Source of the DNA: Bacillota bacterium
GTDB lineage: Bacteria > Bacillota > Clostridia > Oscillospirales > Ruminococcaceae
NCBI GenBank assembly: GCA_023457355.1
Contig: JAEWLW010000038.1
Span: 62,001 to 126,000 of the forward strand
DNA: 64,000 nucleotides
Direction of reading: 5' to 3'
The translations under genes were made by a program, and so were the position numbers. This document shows, piece by piece, positions 18,083 through 26,345 of this stretch (its first letter is position 1; every line of letters begins with the position of its first letter). The notes beneath the pieces were generated by a model. The model was not told the DNA's origin. It made no database searches and worked only from the letters and a program-made list of their open reading frames with translations.

Positions 18083-18688
18083 ATGCATGACCCGTCAGAA
18101 TCCCCGTTGGTCAATCAGCCTAAAACCAACCGCGGCCAGGAGACGCTCAACCGCATTTGCAGCGCCGCGGAAGAGATTTTTTTTCAAAAGGGCTATTACC
18201 AGACCGGAATCAACGATATCACCAGTCTGGCCAACGTGAGCGCAGGCACCTTTTATATTTATTTTGAGAGCAAACAAAATCTTTATGAATATCTGCTGCG
18301 GCAATACAGCCACGAAATCAGGCTGCATATCAGCCGGGCAATTTCACGCTGCAACACCAGAAGAGAGGCTGAGCGCGAGGGCCTGCGCGCCTGGCTGAAC
18401 TTTATCGCGGCGCATAAATATGTGTTTAACATCACGTGGGAGTCGCTGTTCATCGACAAACGGCTGTTTGACGAGTATTACTCCACCTTTGCCCGCTCGT
18501 ACATCCGGCAGCTGAATAACGCCAGGCTGGCGGGTGAGGTAAAAGATATCGACCCCGAGGTGATGAGCTTTGTGCTGATGGGGATGGCAAATTTCATCGG
18601 CATGCACTGGATTATGTTCAAAGAGGAACGCGACATCGACTACCTGGTAAACGAAGCGATGAAAATGCTCGACGGCATGTTTAATTAA
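18083..18688 (+). CDS. TetR/AcrR-family transcriptional regulator
   Basis: 201 residues. The N-terminal helix-turn-helix spans about residues 20-65, with the family signature AEEIFFQKGYYQTGINDIT...VSAGTFYIYFESKQNLYEYLL. The C-terminal ligand domain is less conserved, with a C-terminal MGMANFIGMHW stretch. TetR proteins near acyl-CoA ligase and ketoacyl synthase genes often sense acyl-CoAs. It lies about 4 kb upstream of such a cluster on the same strand, so it might regulate it (inference). Its own terminator follows, so it is a single-gene unit. Confidence 0.9.
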   Translation: MHDPSESPLVNQPKTNRGQETLNRICSAAEEIFFQKGYYQTGINDITSLANVSAGTFYIYFESKQNLYEYLLRQYSHEIRLHISRAISRCNTRREAEREGLRAWLNFIAAHKYVFNITWESLFIDKRLFDEYYSTFARSYIRQLNNARLAGEVKDIDPEVMSFVLMGMANFIGMHWIMFKEERDIDYLVNEAMKMLDGMFN

Positions 18689-18700
18689 CAATCTTATCTT

Positions 18701-18735
18701 AAAAATCCCGCCATTTTTCGGCGGGATTTTTTTAT
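18701..18735 (+). terminator. Intrinsic terminator of the TetR gene
   Basis: Stem AAAAATCCCGCC (18701-18712) with GGCGGGATTTTT (18720-18731), 7-nt loop, T-run of seven. Textbook structure 13 nt after the stop codon. Confidence 0.9.
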
Positions 18736-18738
18736 CTT

Positions 18739-18986
18739 TTACGGAGTGTGTTGAATAATGCCCGCTTCAAATAACGGTTCAAATGTATTCATTGCCCCCG
18801 CCGTGCTCCACTATTTTACCATCTATAACTTTGTCGATATTAAAACCCGTGTAGATGCTGCTTCATGCTGCCAATCCCAACCGGAATGATCTCTTCTCCC
18901 ACTCTGACGGTACAGCCGGGCGCGATGTATTCAACCTCCCTCTTCTTTGTGTGCCACATGCTATTCGGGCTGTGAATCTTTTTCAT
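18739..18986 (-). pseudogene. C-terminal remnant of an NTF2/SnoaL-like protein with two frameshifts
   Basis: Reading the minus strand from ATG 18986 gives 48 codons (MKKIHSPNSMWHTKKREVEY... to HLHGF, stop at 18840). Shifting frame at GGGTTTT gives GFNIDKVIDGKIVEHGG, and shifting again at GGGGG gives AMNTFEPLFEAGIIQHTP, stop at 18739-18741. Joined, this reads like the end of SnoaL/NTF2-like proteins, which typically carry xxDGKIVEHxGGxNxxxxL. There is no good ribosome site. Both frameshifts fall in homopolymer runs, so sequencing error is an alternative explanation for them, but the N-terminal half is absent anyway. Confidence 0.5.
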
Positions 18987-19147
18987 CTAATATTAGTGCG
19001 ACTCAGTCCTATTGTAAAGACAGTTTTTTGATTGGCCTCGTGCTCGTCGGCCAAAAATGCGCTTGCCAATTCACACCACCTTCTATTAGGCATTTGGCAT
19101 TAGTCGTTTTTTACTACAAAATATGAATTGTTTGTTAATAATAACTG

Positions 19148-19176
19148 TTGACATCAACCATACTCCTTGCTAGAAT
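19148..19176 (+). promoter_or_regulatory. Promoter of the symporter operon
   Basis: Consensus -35 TTGACA (19148-19153), 17-nt spacer, -10 TAGAAT (19171-19176), about 95 nt upstream of the small membrane subunit gene. Confidence 0.75.
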
Positions 19177-19270
19177 TTAATAAACATGAAACACGATTCA
19201 GGTTTTATGTATCACAACAGCATGTGCCTTTTGCCGGCCGGTGCATGCCAATAAAGCGGGAGGCGTTAAT

Positions 19271-19714
19271 ATGAACATTTCTAAGCACAGGGATATCATT
19301 GTCGGTCTCATTGCGGTTTTATGGTTCGTTTGCATCATCACCGGCACGTCGGGTCATTACGTGTTGGGCATGTGCATGGGTGTGGTTCTTATGTTCCTGT
19401 ACATGATTCTGGGCGTCGCTAAAAACGGCGTTGTCTCCAAAAAGTTTTTGCGCTATCCCCTTCTGGTCTGGGCGGCGTTGTGGCTGGTCAGCTTCATCAC
19501 CTCGGGGTATTACGGCGCCATGTTTGGCAACGACATGCCCGCCTTCACCGTTTTTGGTTTTCACCCCTCTTTTGCCCCAACCGTCTTTTTGTACTGGATC
19601 GGCGGTATGCTGACGCTGAACCTCGGGCTTTATCTCTGCCAGGATGAATGGCTTTCGGAAAAGGACTGGGAAGATTTCCGCAACAGGATCAACAGCTTAA
19701 AGGGGGTAAAATAA
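19271..19714 (+). CDS. Small membrane protein paired with a sodium:solute symporter
   Basis: 147 residues with about four hydrophobic segments (near residues 9-26, 30-48, 62-80 and 103-122) and a charged C-terminus. I do not recognise a named family with certainty. Small four-helix proteins encoded just before SSS-family symporters (YhdT/PanF-type or DUF4212-type arrangement) are known accessory subunits, and this fits. Start at 19271 with GGGAGG upstream. Its last codons contain the ribosome site of the next gene, whose ATG begins 2 nt after the TAA, indicating coupled translation. Confidence 0.8.
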   Translation: MNISKHRDIIVGLIAVLWFVCIITGTSGHYVLGMCMGVVLMFLYMILGVAKNGVVSKKFLRYPLLVWAALWLVSFITSGYYGAMFGNDMPAFTVFGFHPSFAPTVFLYWIGGMLTLNLGLYLCQDEWLSEKDWEDFRNRINSLKGVK

Positions 19715-19715
19715 T

Positions 19716-21212
19716 ATGCCACAAAGCACTGTAATGTTAATTGTCGCGTTTTCAGGGTTAATGATTGTCGTCTCATTCCTCATCGGCATCTGGGCCAAGA
19801 AAAAAGCCAACACGGCGCAGGCTTATTTTGGCGGCACAGCCATGTTTGGCCCCGTGGCGGTGGGGCTCTCCAGCATGGCGGGCATCGCCAGCGCCTTTGC
19901 GCTGGTCGGCGTGCCGGGCATCATTTACACCTCGGGCAACGCCATGACGTTCTGGATGCTTTCCGGCTCCGCCTTTGCGGTCAGCTATATCGTTCTGGGC
20001 AAAAAGGTGCGCGCCATGGCCGAGATCGCCCCCATTTCCAGCCTGGGCGATATCTGCGACGTCCGCTTTAACAATAACCGCATCATCAAGGCTTTTATGT
20101 CGCTGATCATCTGCCTGGGCTGCATCGGCTATCTGGCGGCGCAAATTTCGGCGGGCAGCAAGCTGATCGCCCATTTGCTCGGGTGGCAGCCCATTGTCGC
20201 GGGCTTTGTCATCTTCGGCCTGCTCACCGTTTACACCGCTCTTTCGGGCGAGGTCGGCGGCCTTTTGACACAGGCGTTCCAAGGCCTTATTATGGTAATA
20301 GCTGGAATTGTGATGATCATCGCCTTCTTTGTCATCACCGGCGGCTTTGGCAATGTGCTGGCTGCGGTGGCGTCCACGCCGGAAGTTGTGGGAACCAACG
20401 GCGTGACCAAGGTGCTGGGCAGCGGCATGCTCGACGCCTGGGGCACAATGCCCGGCGGCATCAGCCTGACGTGGATGCTCATCCCCATTCTCGGCTGTGT
20501 CGGCCAGCCGCAGGTGCTCACCCGCATGTACGCGGTTAAAAACCCGCGCGATTTGCCAAAAGCGGGCATTGTGACGGCCATCACCCACACCATCGTCGGT
20601 TTTCTGGCCGTTGTGGTGGCTTACGGCGTGCTTTATCTGGTTGCCATCGGCGAAATTCAACCGCTGGAATCGGGCGATCAAGCCATTTATGCCTTTTCGG
20701 ACTACGTCGGCGTCTGGGCGCAGCTTTTGGTCTACGCGGCGGTTCTGGCGGCGGCCATGTCCTCGGCCAGCATGTTTTTAACCTCCTCCTCGACTCTGCT
20801 CTCCAAGGATTTGCCCTCCGCCATCGGCATCAGAATTGACCCGGCCAGGCAGATGACCGTTTCGCGCGTCTTTATGTTCATGCTGGGCGGTATCGCCATC
20901 GTCGTCTCCATCTACTCCACCGAGATGGTGGCGCTGCTGGGAACCTTTGGCTGGGGCACGCTGGTTTCGGGCACCTTCCCGGTGTTTGTTATGGGCCTCT
21001 TGTGGGACCGCTGCACCGAAAAAGGCGCCACGTGCGGCATCGTGGCCTCTTTCATTCTCAATATCGTACCGTTCTTCGGATTTAAATATCCAACCGCGCT
21101 GCCGGCTTACTTTGTCACCTCCGCCATCGCAATCGGCGTGACCATCGCCGTCTCGTTCGCAACCAAAAAGCAGCCACTCGCGAAGCCCCTGCAGGCGGTT
21201 CTGGATCTTTGA
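19716..21212 (+). CDS. Sodium:solute symporter (SSS) family transporter
   Basis: 498 residues, about 13 hydrophobic segments, with family features AYFGGTAMFGPVAVGLSSMAG-type N-terminus (first core helix), a GYLAAQISAGSKL region and AAVLAAAMSSASMFLTSSSTLLSKD (core helix 8 with the Na+ site Ser/Thr pair). It imports a solute with Na+; the substrate is not evident, and pantothenate, acetate or other organic acids are possible. Translation is probably coupled to the preceding small protein. It lies upstream of the flavoprotein and acyl-CoA ligase genes on the same strand. Confidence 0.9.
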   Translation: MPQSTVMLIVAFSGLMIVVSFLIGIWAKKKANTAQAYFGGTAMFGPVAVGLSSMAGIASAFALVGVPGIIYTSGNAMTFWMLSGSAFAVSYIVLGKKVRAMAEIAPISSLGDICDVRFNNNRIIKAFMSLIICLGCIGYLAAQISAGSKLIAHLLGWQPIVAGFVIFGLLTVYTALSGEVGGLLTQAFQGLIMVIAGIVMIIAFFVITGGFGNVLAAVASTPEVVGTNGVTKVLGSGMLDAWGTMPGGISLTWMLIPILGCVGQPQVLTRMYAVKNPRDLPKAGIVTAITHTIVGFLAVVVAYGVLYLVAIGEIQPLESGDQAIYAFSDYVGVWAQLLVYAAVLAAAMSSASMFLTSSSTLLSKDLPSAIGIRIDPARQMTVSRVFMFMLGGIAIVVSIYSTEMVALLGTFGWGTLVSGTFPVFVMGLLWDRCTEKGATCGIVASFILNIVPFFGFKYPTALPAYFVTSAIAIGVTIAVSFATKKQPLAKPLQAVLDL

Positions 21213-21239
21213 TCCCACCCTTCTTATAAAGCGGTCCGA

Positions 21240-21261
21240 GCGCCGGGAAATATTCCGGCGC
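21240..21261 (+). terminator. Hairpin after the symporter gene
   Basis: Perfect 7-bp stem GCGCCGG / CCGGCGC with an 8-nt AT-rich loop, 28 nt after the stop. No T-run, so termination is uncertain and read-through into the flavoprotein gene is possible. Confidence 0.35.
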
Positions 21262-21345
21262 CCGGCAAACCGCAGCCGGGCCACCGGCCTGCCCCACAAA
21301 AAATAACGTGCTGATCGCCGCGACAGAAAGGAAGCATAAGCAACC

Positions 21346-21975
21346 ATGAAAATTCTTGCCATTTGCGCCAGCCCGCGCGAAAACGGGAACACCGAACGTT
21401 ATCTGAATATCGCCCTGCAACAGGCAGCCGAACTGGGCGCCGAAACCGAGCTCGTCTGGCTGGGGGATAAATCGCTGAAGGGCTGCCGGGGCTGTTACGG
21501 CTGCGTTTCGGCAAAGGTCTGTGTCGTCGAGGACGATTTTCAGGCGATTTTCCAAAAGATCTGTGCGGCGGATGCCATCCTGCTCGGCTCGCCGGTCTAT
21601 CACGCCTCCATCACAAGCGAGCTCAAGGCGGTTTTAGACCGCGCCGGGTTTTCCGGCCGCTGGGCCGTCAACGATATGAAAGCCAAGGGCGACAGCTACG
21701 CCTGGAAGGGCAGCGCGCTCTCCGGCAAGGTTGTAGCGCCCGTGACGGTTGCGCGCCGCGCCGGGCAGAATTTTGCCTTTGCGCAGGTTCTGCTTTGGGC
21801 CACCTGCAACGATTGCATCGTCGTGGGCAACACCTACTGGAACGTGGGCGTCGCCGGAAAGGGCGGCGCAAAGGACGCGCTGGAGGACGCCGAGGGCATC
21901 GGCATCATGCAGGGACTGGCGCAGCGCGTGGTTCAAACCGTCGCGGCTCTGCAAAACGCGGCGGCCACTGTCTGA
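21346..21975 (+). CDS. Iron-sulfur flavoprotein (Isf-like NAD(P)H oxidoreductase)
   Basis: 209 residues with a flavodoxin-like fold. The FMN phosphate loop is ASPRENGNTERY (8-19). A compact cysteine motif C47-x2-C50-x2-C53-x5-C59 matches the [4Fe-4S] motif of iron-sulfur flavoproteins of the Methanosarcina Isf type. GSPVYHASITSELKAVLDR is the second flavin-contact region. Isf proteins pass electrons from ferredoxin to small acceptors such as O2 or H2O2. AGAAAGGAAGC lies upstream of the ATG. Same strand, 33 nt before the acyl-CoA ligase, so likely co-transcribed. Confidence 0.85.
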   Translation: MKILAICASPRENGNTERYLNIALQQAAELGAETELVWLGDKSLKGCRGCYGCVSAKVCVVEDDFQAIFQKICAADAILLGSPVYHASITSELKAVLDRAGFSGRWAVNDMKAKGDSYAWKGSALSGKVVAPVTVARRAGQNFAFAQVLLWATCNDCIVVGNTYWNVGVAGKGGAKDALEDAEGIGIMQGLAQRVVQTVAALQNAAATV

Positions 21976-22008
21976 TAGCTGCGGCGGCAATTCAAGTTAA
22001 AGGAGATT

Positions 22009-23580
22009 ATGACGATGAGCAATGGTTGGATTGGAAATTACGCCTATTTCAGGGCGCGCCTGGACGCCACACGCATTGCGGTGACCGATCTGGACACAGG
22101 CATTGATTATACATACGGCGAACTGGAATCGCGCGCCAACCGTCTGGCGCACTGTTTGGCGGCGCGTTTTAACGTCGGCAAGGGCGACCGCGTGGCCATC
22201 ATCTCGCGCAACCGCGTGGAAATGCTTGACGCCTATTATGCCACCGGCAAAATCGGGGCTATTCTGGTGCCCTATAACGCCCGGCTGTCGGCGCAGGAGC
22301 TGACGGCGCTGATTACGTCGGAAGGGCCCAAGGTGCTGTTCTATGAGGACGCTTTTGCCCAGACGGCCGCACATTTGCAGGCCAACACGGCGGTTGGGCA
22401 TTTTGTGGTGCTGGGGCGGCAGGAATGCCAGGGGCACCCGGCCTACGACACGCTGCTTGGCGGCGCTGACGACAGCTTTGTCTGCTGCGACACGCTGGAT
22501 ATGGAAGACATCCATTTGATCATCCACACCGGCGGTACTACAGGGCTGCCCAAAGGCGGCATGATCTCGCACCGCAGCGAAATTTTTAACAGCTTTAACG
22601 AGATTTGCACCTGGGGGCTGCGCTTTGACGACAGCGCGGTCATCGTGTTGCCGCTGTTCCACACCGGCGGCTGGAACCTTTTGACGCTGCCGTTGCTACA
22701 TGTGGGCGGCCGGCTCTATATCAGCAAAGGCTTTGACCCGAAGCAGACGCTGGAAGTTGTTGAGAAAGAGAAAACGACCTGCCTTTTCGGAGCGGCGACC
22801 ATCTTCCGCATGATGGTTGAGCAGCCGGAGTTTGCCGCCAGCAACCTTTCCAGCCTGCGGTGGATTATGGCGGGCGCGGCGCCCACACCGGTGAACATCA
22901 TGCAGGCCTTCTGGAACAAGGGCATCAAATTCATTCTTGGCTACGGCATGACCGAGGCCGGGCCAAATAACCTTTCCACCCCCGCGCAGTTTGTCCCGCA
23001 GCCGGTGGTCCAACAAAAATTCGCCTCGGTCGGCAAGCCGATGTACCTCTCGATGGTGAAAATTATTGACGACGACGGCAACGCCATCACCGCGCCCAAC
23101 ACCCCCGGCGAGCTTTTGTGGAGCGGCCCGCAAATTTTTTCGGGCTACTGGCAGAACGAGGCCGAAACCGGCGCCACGCTGGTGGACGGTTGGGTGCACA
23201 CCGGCGACATGGCCACCGTGGATGCAGACGGCTTTTATTACATCGTCGGGCGCAAGAAGAATATGTTCATCTCCGGCGGTGAAAACGTCTTTCCGCCCGA
23301 GGTTGAAAGCGCGCTCTACGATATTGACGCCATCCGCGAATGCTGCGTTTTCGGCGTACCGGACGAAAAATGGGGCGAGGTCGGCAAGGCCGTCGTTTCC
23401 TTAAAGCCCGGCATGGTCATCACCAAGCAGGAAATTTTAGAAAAGCTGGGCGGTAAGTTGGCCCGCTATAAAATTCCCAAATACGTCACCTTTGTCGACG
23501 ATGTTCCCAAAAACAACGTGGGTAAAATTGTCGTCAAGCAGATCACCAGCCTCTATGGGGCGGCAAAGGATTATTGCTGA
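22009..23580 (+). CDS. AMP-forming acyl-CoA synthetase (ANL superfamily)
   Basis: 523 residues. The P-loop IIHTGGTTGLPKGG, the YGMTEAGP motif, HTGDMATVDADG with GRKKNMFISGGENVFPPEVE (hinge), and the C-terminal catalytic lysine region KNNVGKIVVKQ are all present. It activates a carboxylate through an acyl-adenylate to the CoA thioester. The chain specificity cannot be read from sequence; fatty or aromatic acids are possible. Start is 22009, or ATG 22015, which is better spaced from AGGAG. First enzyme of a set with the KAS III-like, MaoC-like and SDR genes. Confidence 0.92.
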   Translation: MTMSNGWIGNYAYFRARLDATRIAVTDLDTGIDYTYGELESRANRLAHCLAARFNVGKGDRVAIISRNRVEMLDAYYATGKIGAILVPYNARLSAQELTALITSEGPKVLFYEDAFAQTAAHLQANTAVGHFVVLGRQECQGHPAYDTLLGGADDSFVCCDTLDMEDIHLIIHTGGTTGLPKGGMISHRSEIFNSFNEICTWGLRFDDSAVIVLPLFHTGGWNLLTLPLLHVGGRLYISKGFDPKQTLEVVEKEKTTCLFGAATIFRMMVEQPEFAASNLSSLRWIMAGAAPTPVNIMQAFWNKGIKFILGYGMTEAGPNNLSTPAQFVPQPVVQQKFASVGKPMYLSMVKIIDDDGNAITAPNTPGELLWSGPQIFSGYWQNEAETGATLVDGWVHTGDMATVDADGFYYIVGRKKNMFISGGENVFPPEVESALYDIDAIRECCVFGVPDEKWGEVGKAVVSLKPGMVITKQEILEKLGGKLARYKIPKYVTFVDDVPKNNVGKIVVKQITSLYGAAKDYC

Positions 23581-23720
23581 TCAACTTGAAAAGCGGCGCT
23601 GAATTGGCGAGCATATTTCTTGCGCCGCAAGGCAGACGACGCAGGTGGGCTGACGGATAACGCGGCGGCACGGAAAACAGGCCGCCAAAGCAGTATGCTT
23701 TTTAAGTTGGTCGGCTATAA
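23580..23720 (+). repeat. MITE-like repeat, family A, copy 3
   Basis: About 140 bp directly after the acyl-CoA ligase stop: TGATCAACTTGAAAAGCGGC, a T-rich segment, GGCAGACGACGCAGGTGGG, then AACGCGGCGGCACGGAAAAC, ending near GGTCGGCTATAAA. It is a degenerate copy of the 62033-62187 element. It separates the ligase gene from the KAS III gene, so these two may not share one transcript. The remaining 200 nt before the KAS III gene show nothing definite. Confidence 0.6.
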
Positions 23721-23919
23721 ATCAGAGGGGACGCCCGCCCCGGCGCACCCGACGGAAGCCCATTTTATTCATGCTGCACAAAAAGCCAAAACGCCTTGAT
23801 ACGCATCATATTTCGGCGCTTTAGCTTTGCTGTACGCAAAATGTCAAAATGTTCTGCCGTTCACCCGTGCGCCCCTAAAATCGGTGCGTCCCCGACATAT
23901 TGGCAGATTGGAGCAAAAC

Positions 23920-24960
23920 ATGAACAATATAAACATCGGAATCCGCAGTATGGGCTGCTACGTTCCCCCGGGCATCCGGGACAGCGCGTGGATCAGCGCG
24001 GTGGCCGACATTCCCGAGCCGGTTGTGCGCGAGAAGTTCGGCATCAGGCGCATCCACAAGGCCGGGCCCGAAGAGACGGTATCCTTTATGGCGGCGCAGG
24101 CCGCCCGGCAGGCGCTGGGCGACTTTGACCCCGAAAAGCTCGATATGGTGGTCTACTGCGGCAGCGAATATAAAGATTATTACCTCTTTAACTGCGCGGC
24201 CAAAATCCAGCATGACATCGGCGCCAAAAACGCCGTGGCATTTGAGGTGCACAACCTCTGCTCGGCGGGCGTCTGGTCGCTTAAAATCCTTAAAAGTATG
24301 ATGCTTCAGGACCCCGGCTTAAAGCATGTGTTGCTGGTATCCGCTTCAAAAGAGGGGGATTTAATCAATTATAAAGATTCCCAGAGCCGCTTTATGTTCA
24401 ATTTTGGCGATGGCGCCGCCGCGGCGCTTTTAGAGCGCGGGCTGGATGAGAACATCATTCTGGAAAGCGCCATGATCACCGACGGGCAGTTTGCCACTGA
24501 CGTCTGCGTGCCGGGCGTGGGCTGCGTCAATATGGACAGCATCCTGGCTATGCCACCCGAAAACCGCTACCTCAAGGTCATGAACATCCAAAGCATGAAG
24601 GAGCGGCTGGATCCCATCACGCTGGGCAACTTCAACGAAGTCATCGCTCGCGCCGCCAAAAAGAGCGGCTACGATGTTAAGGCCATCGACTTTATCGCGC
24701 CGATTTTTATGAAGCGCTCCATTTTAACCCGAATTCTGTCCGCCTTTGAGCTGACCGAAGAAAACTCGTTTGTGCTTGAAGAATACGGCCACTGCCAGTC
24801 GGCGGACTGTTTCATTTCGCTGATGGAAGGCGTTAAAACCAACCGGCTTAAACCGGGGGATCTGGCCGTGATGGTTGCGGCGGGCACCGGCTACACTTGG
24901 GCGGCCACCGCCGTGCGGTGGGGGAAGGTTGAACCTGCCGACCGGGCGGCGGGGCTATAA
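23920..24960 (+). CDS. KAS III-fold (FabH-like) thiolase-superfamily protein with altered active site
   Basis: 346 residues aligning end to end with beta-ketoacyl-ACP synthase III. The nucleophile C114 lies in HNLCSAGVW, and NFGDGAAAALLE and the C-terminal AAGTGYTWAATAVRW are typical of the family. The canonical His and Asn are not where expected: the HQAN position reads IFMK (262-265) and the HGN position reads YGH (289-291). So C114 is kept, the usual His is lost, and a His replaces Asn. It may be a condensing, acyl-transfer or degraded enzyme. Start 23920 with TTGGAG upstream. It is 11 nt ahead of the hydratase. Confidence 0.85.
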   Translation: MNNINIGIRSMGCYVPPGIRDSAWISAVADIPEPVVREKFGIRRIHKAGPEETVSFMAAQAARQALGDFDPEKLDMVVYCGSEYKDYYLFNCAAKIQHDIGAKNAVAFEVHNLCSAGVWSLKILKSMMLQDPGLKHVLLVSASKEGDLINYKDSQSRFMFNFGDGAAAALLERGLDENIILESAMITDGQFATDVCVPGVGCVNMDSILAMPPENRYLKVMNIQSMKERLDPITLGNFNEVIARAAKKSGYDVKAIDFIAPIFMKRSILTRILSAFELTEENSFVLEEYGHCQSADCFISLMEGVKTNRLKPGDLAVMVAAGTGYTWAATAVRWGKVEPADRAAGL

Positions 24961-24971
24961 GGAGATACAGG

Positions 24972-25397
24972 ATGGATACGCGTCCCTTTCACGTTCCGTT
25001 TGCGCAAATTGACGTGGGCGACAGCGCCGCGATGACGGTTGAGATCACGCAGCGGCTCATCGGCGACTATGCCACATTCATCGGCGACAGGGATTCGTTC
25101 CATCTCTCGCCGGCGCTCAACGCCGCTTCCGGCTTTGCACGCCAAACCTGCCAGGGCAGCCTGTTGCTGGGGTATTTTTCGCTGCTGGCGGCGCAAAAGC
25201 TGCCGGGCTTCGGGGCCGTCCTCTGCAAAGTGGATTACGACTTTGAGAAGCCGGTCTATCTCGGCGACCGCATAACTTTTTCGGTGACGGTTGTGGAAAA
25301 ATTTGACCGGCGGCGGCTTGTGCTGGCGGCCAAAGCGATCAACCAACAGGGCCTGCGCTGCATCGGCGGCAGTCTGGTCATCAAAACGCTGGATTAG
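24972..25397 (+). CDS. MaoC-like hotdog-fold hydratase/dehydratase
   Basis: 141 residues. GDRDSFHLS (38-46) aligns with the MaoC/R-hydratase motif GDxNPxH, keeping D39 and H44, while proline is replaced. It is followed by RQTCQGSLLLGYFS, the hydratase helix. The later DYDFEKPVYLGDRITFSVTVVEK is the usual beta-sheet core. Such enzymes add or remove water across 2-enoyl thioesters. TAAGGAGAT precedes the ATG, and the gene begins 11 nt after the KAS III-like gene, so the two are co-transcribed. Confidence 0.85.
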   Translation: MDTRPFHVPFAQIDVGDSAAMTVEITQRLIGDYATFIGDRDSFHLSPALNAASGFARQTCQGSLLLGYFSLLAAQKLPGFGAVLCKVDYDFEKPVYLGDRITFSVTVVEKFDRRRLVLAAKAINQQGLRCIGGSLVIKTLD

Positions 25398-25470
25398 TTC
25401 GACCGGATAGCTTGACCAAACTTTAATTTTACAGCTTATGCCGCACGTGCGGCGGAAAGGCGTGTTCTTT

Positions 25471-26214
25471 ATGAGACTTGAAAATAAAGTAGCCATCATC
25501 ACCGGGGCCGCCGGTGGAATCGGCAGTGAAACAGCCGGACGGTTTTTAGCCGAGGGCGCAAAGGTCGTGCTGGCGGATTTAAACGCTCAGGCAGCCGCGG
25601 CCGTGGCGCAAAGGCTGGATGAGAGCAGCAAAAGCACACTGGCCGTACCGGTGGACGTCACCAGCACCGCATCGGTGGCAGCGCTTTTTGAAGCGGCGCT
25701 CAAACACTTTGGCGGCGTGGATATTCTGGTGAACAACGCGGGCGCCACGCTGGACGCGCGTCTGGTCAACATGGCCGAGGAACAGTTTGACAAGGCGATT
25801 GCCATCAACTTAAAGGGTACGTTTTTATGCGGTCAGGCGGCGGCCAGGGCAATGACGGCACAGCAGCGCGGCGGCGCCATTGTCAACATCGCCTCCCTCG
25901 TCGGAATTTACGGCAACTTTGGGCAAAGCAACTATGTGGCCGCCAAGGCGGGCATTATCGGTATGACCAAAACCTGGGCCAAGGAGCTGGGGAAATACCA
26001 AATTCGCGCAAACGCCGTTGCGCCGGGCTTTGTGCTGACGGCCATGACCGAAAAAATGCCCCCAAAGGTTCTCGACGGCATGAAAGAAAAATGCCCGATG
26101 AAAATGCTTGGCAGCCCGAAGCATATTGCCGACGCCTGCCTGTTTTTAGCCTCGTCCGAGGCGGAATTTATCAACGGTGCGGTGCTGGAGGTTACCGGCG
26201 GGCTTGCGCTGTAG
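25471..26214 (+). CDS. Short-chain dehydrogenase, 3-oxoacyl-thioester reductase type (FabG-like)
   Basis: 247 residues. TGAAGGIG (11-18) is the NAD(P) motif, followed by NNAGATLD, the catalytic serine in NIASLVG, and YVAAKAG (Tyr-x3-Lys). The C-terminus ENGAVLEVTGG-like FINGAVLEVTGGLAL is typical of FabG. It reduces 3-oxoacyl to 3-hydroxyacyl thioesters in this fold family. The start at 25471 is preceded by GGAAAGG; an upstream in-frame ATG at 25438 lies across a small GC dyad. It completes a ligase/condensing/hydratase/reductase set without an acyl-carrier gene. Confidence 0.9.
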   Translation: MRLENKVAIITGAAGGIGSETAGRFLAEGAKVVLADLNAQAAAAVAQRLDESSKSTLAVPVDVTSTASVAALFEAALKHFGGVDILVNNAGATLDARLVNMAEEQFDKAIAINLKGTFLCGQAAARAMTAQQRGGAIVNIASLVGIYGNFGQSNYVAAKAGIIGMTKTWAKELGKYQIRANAVAPGFVLTAMTEKMPPKVLDGMKEKCPMKMLGSPKHIADACLFLASSEAEFINGAVLEVTGGLAL

Positions 26215-26345
26215 TGCGTTTTGGTTTATGCTGGTGCTGTAGGCCTGCTTTTGTTTGGACCCGATCCGACCGGTTCGGCAAGGCACCCTTGTAAGTACGC
26301 ACCTGTTTAAACAACCGCTGCATGCAAAAGGAGATGTCCTTTAAA

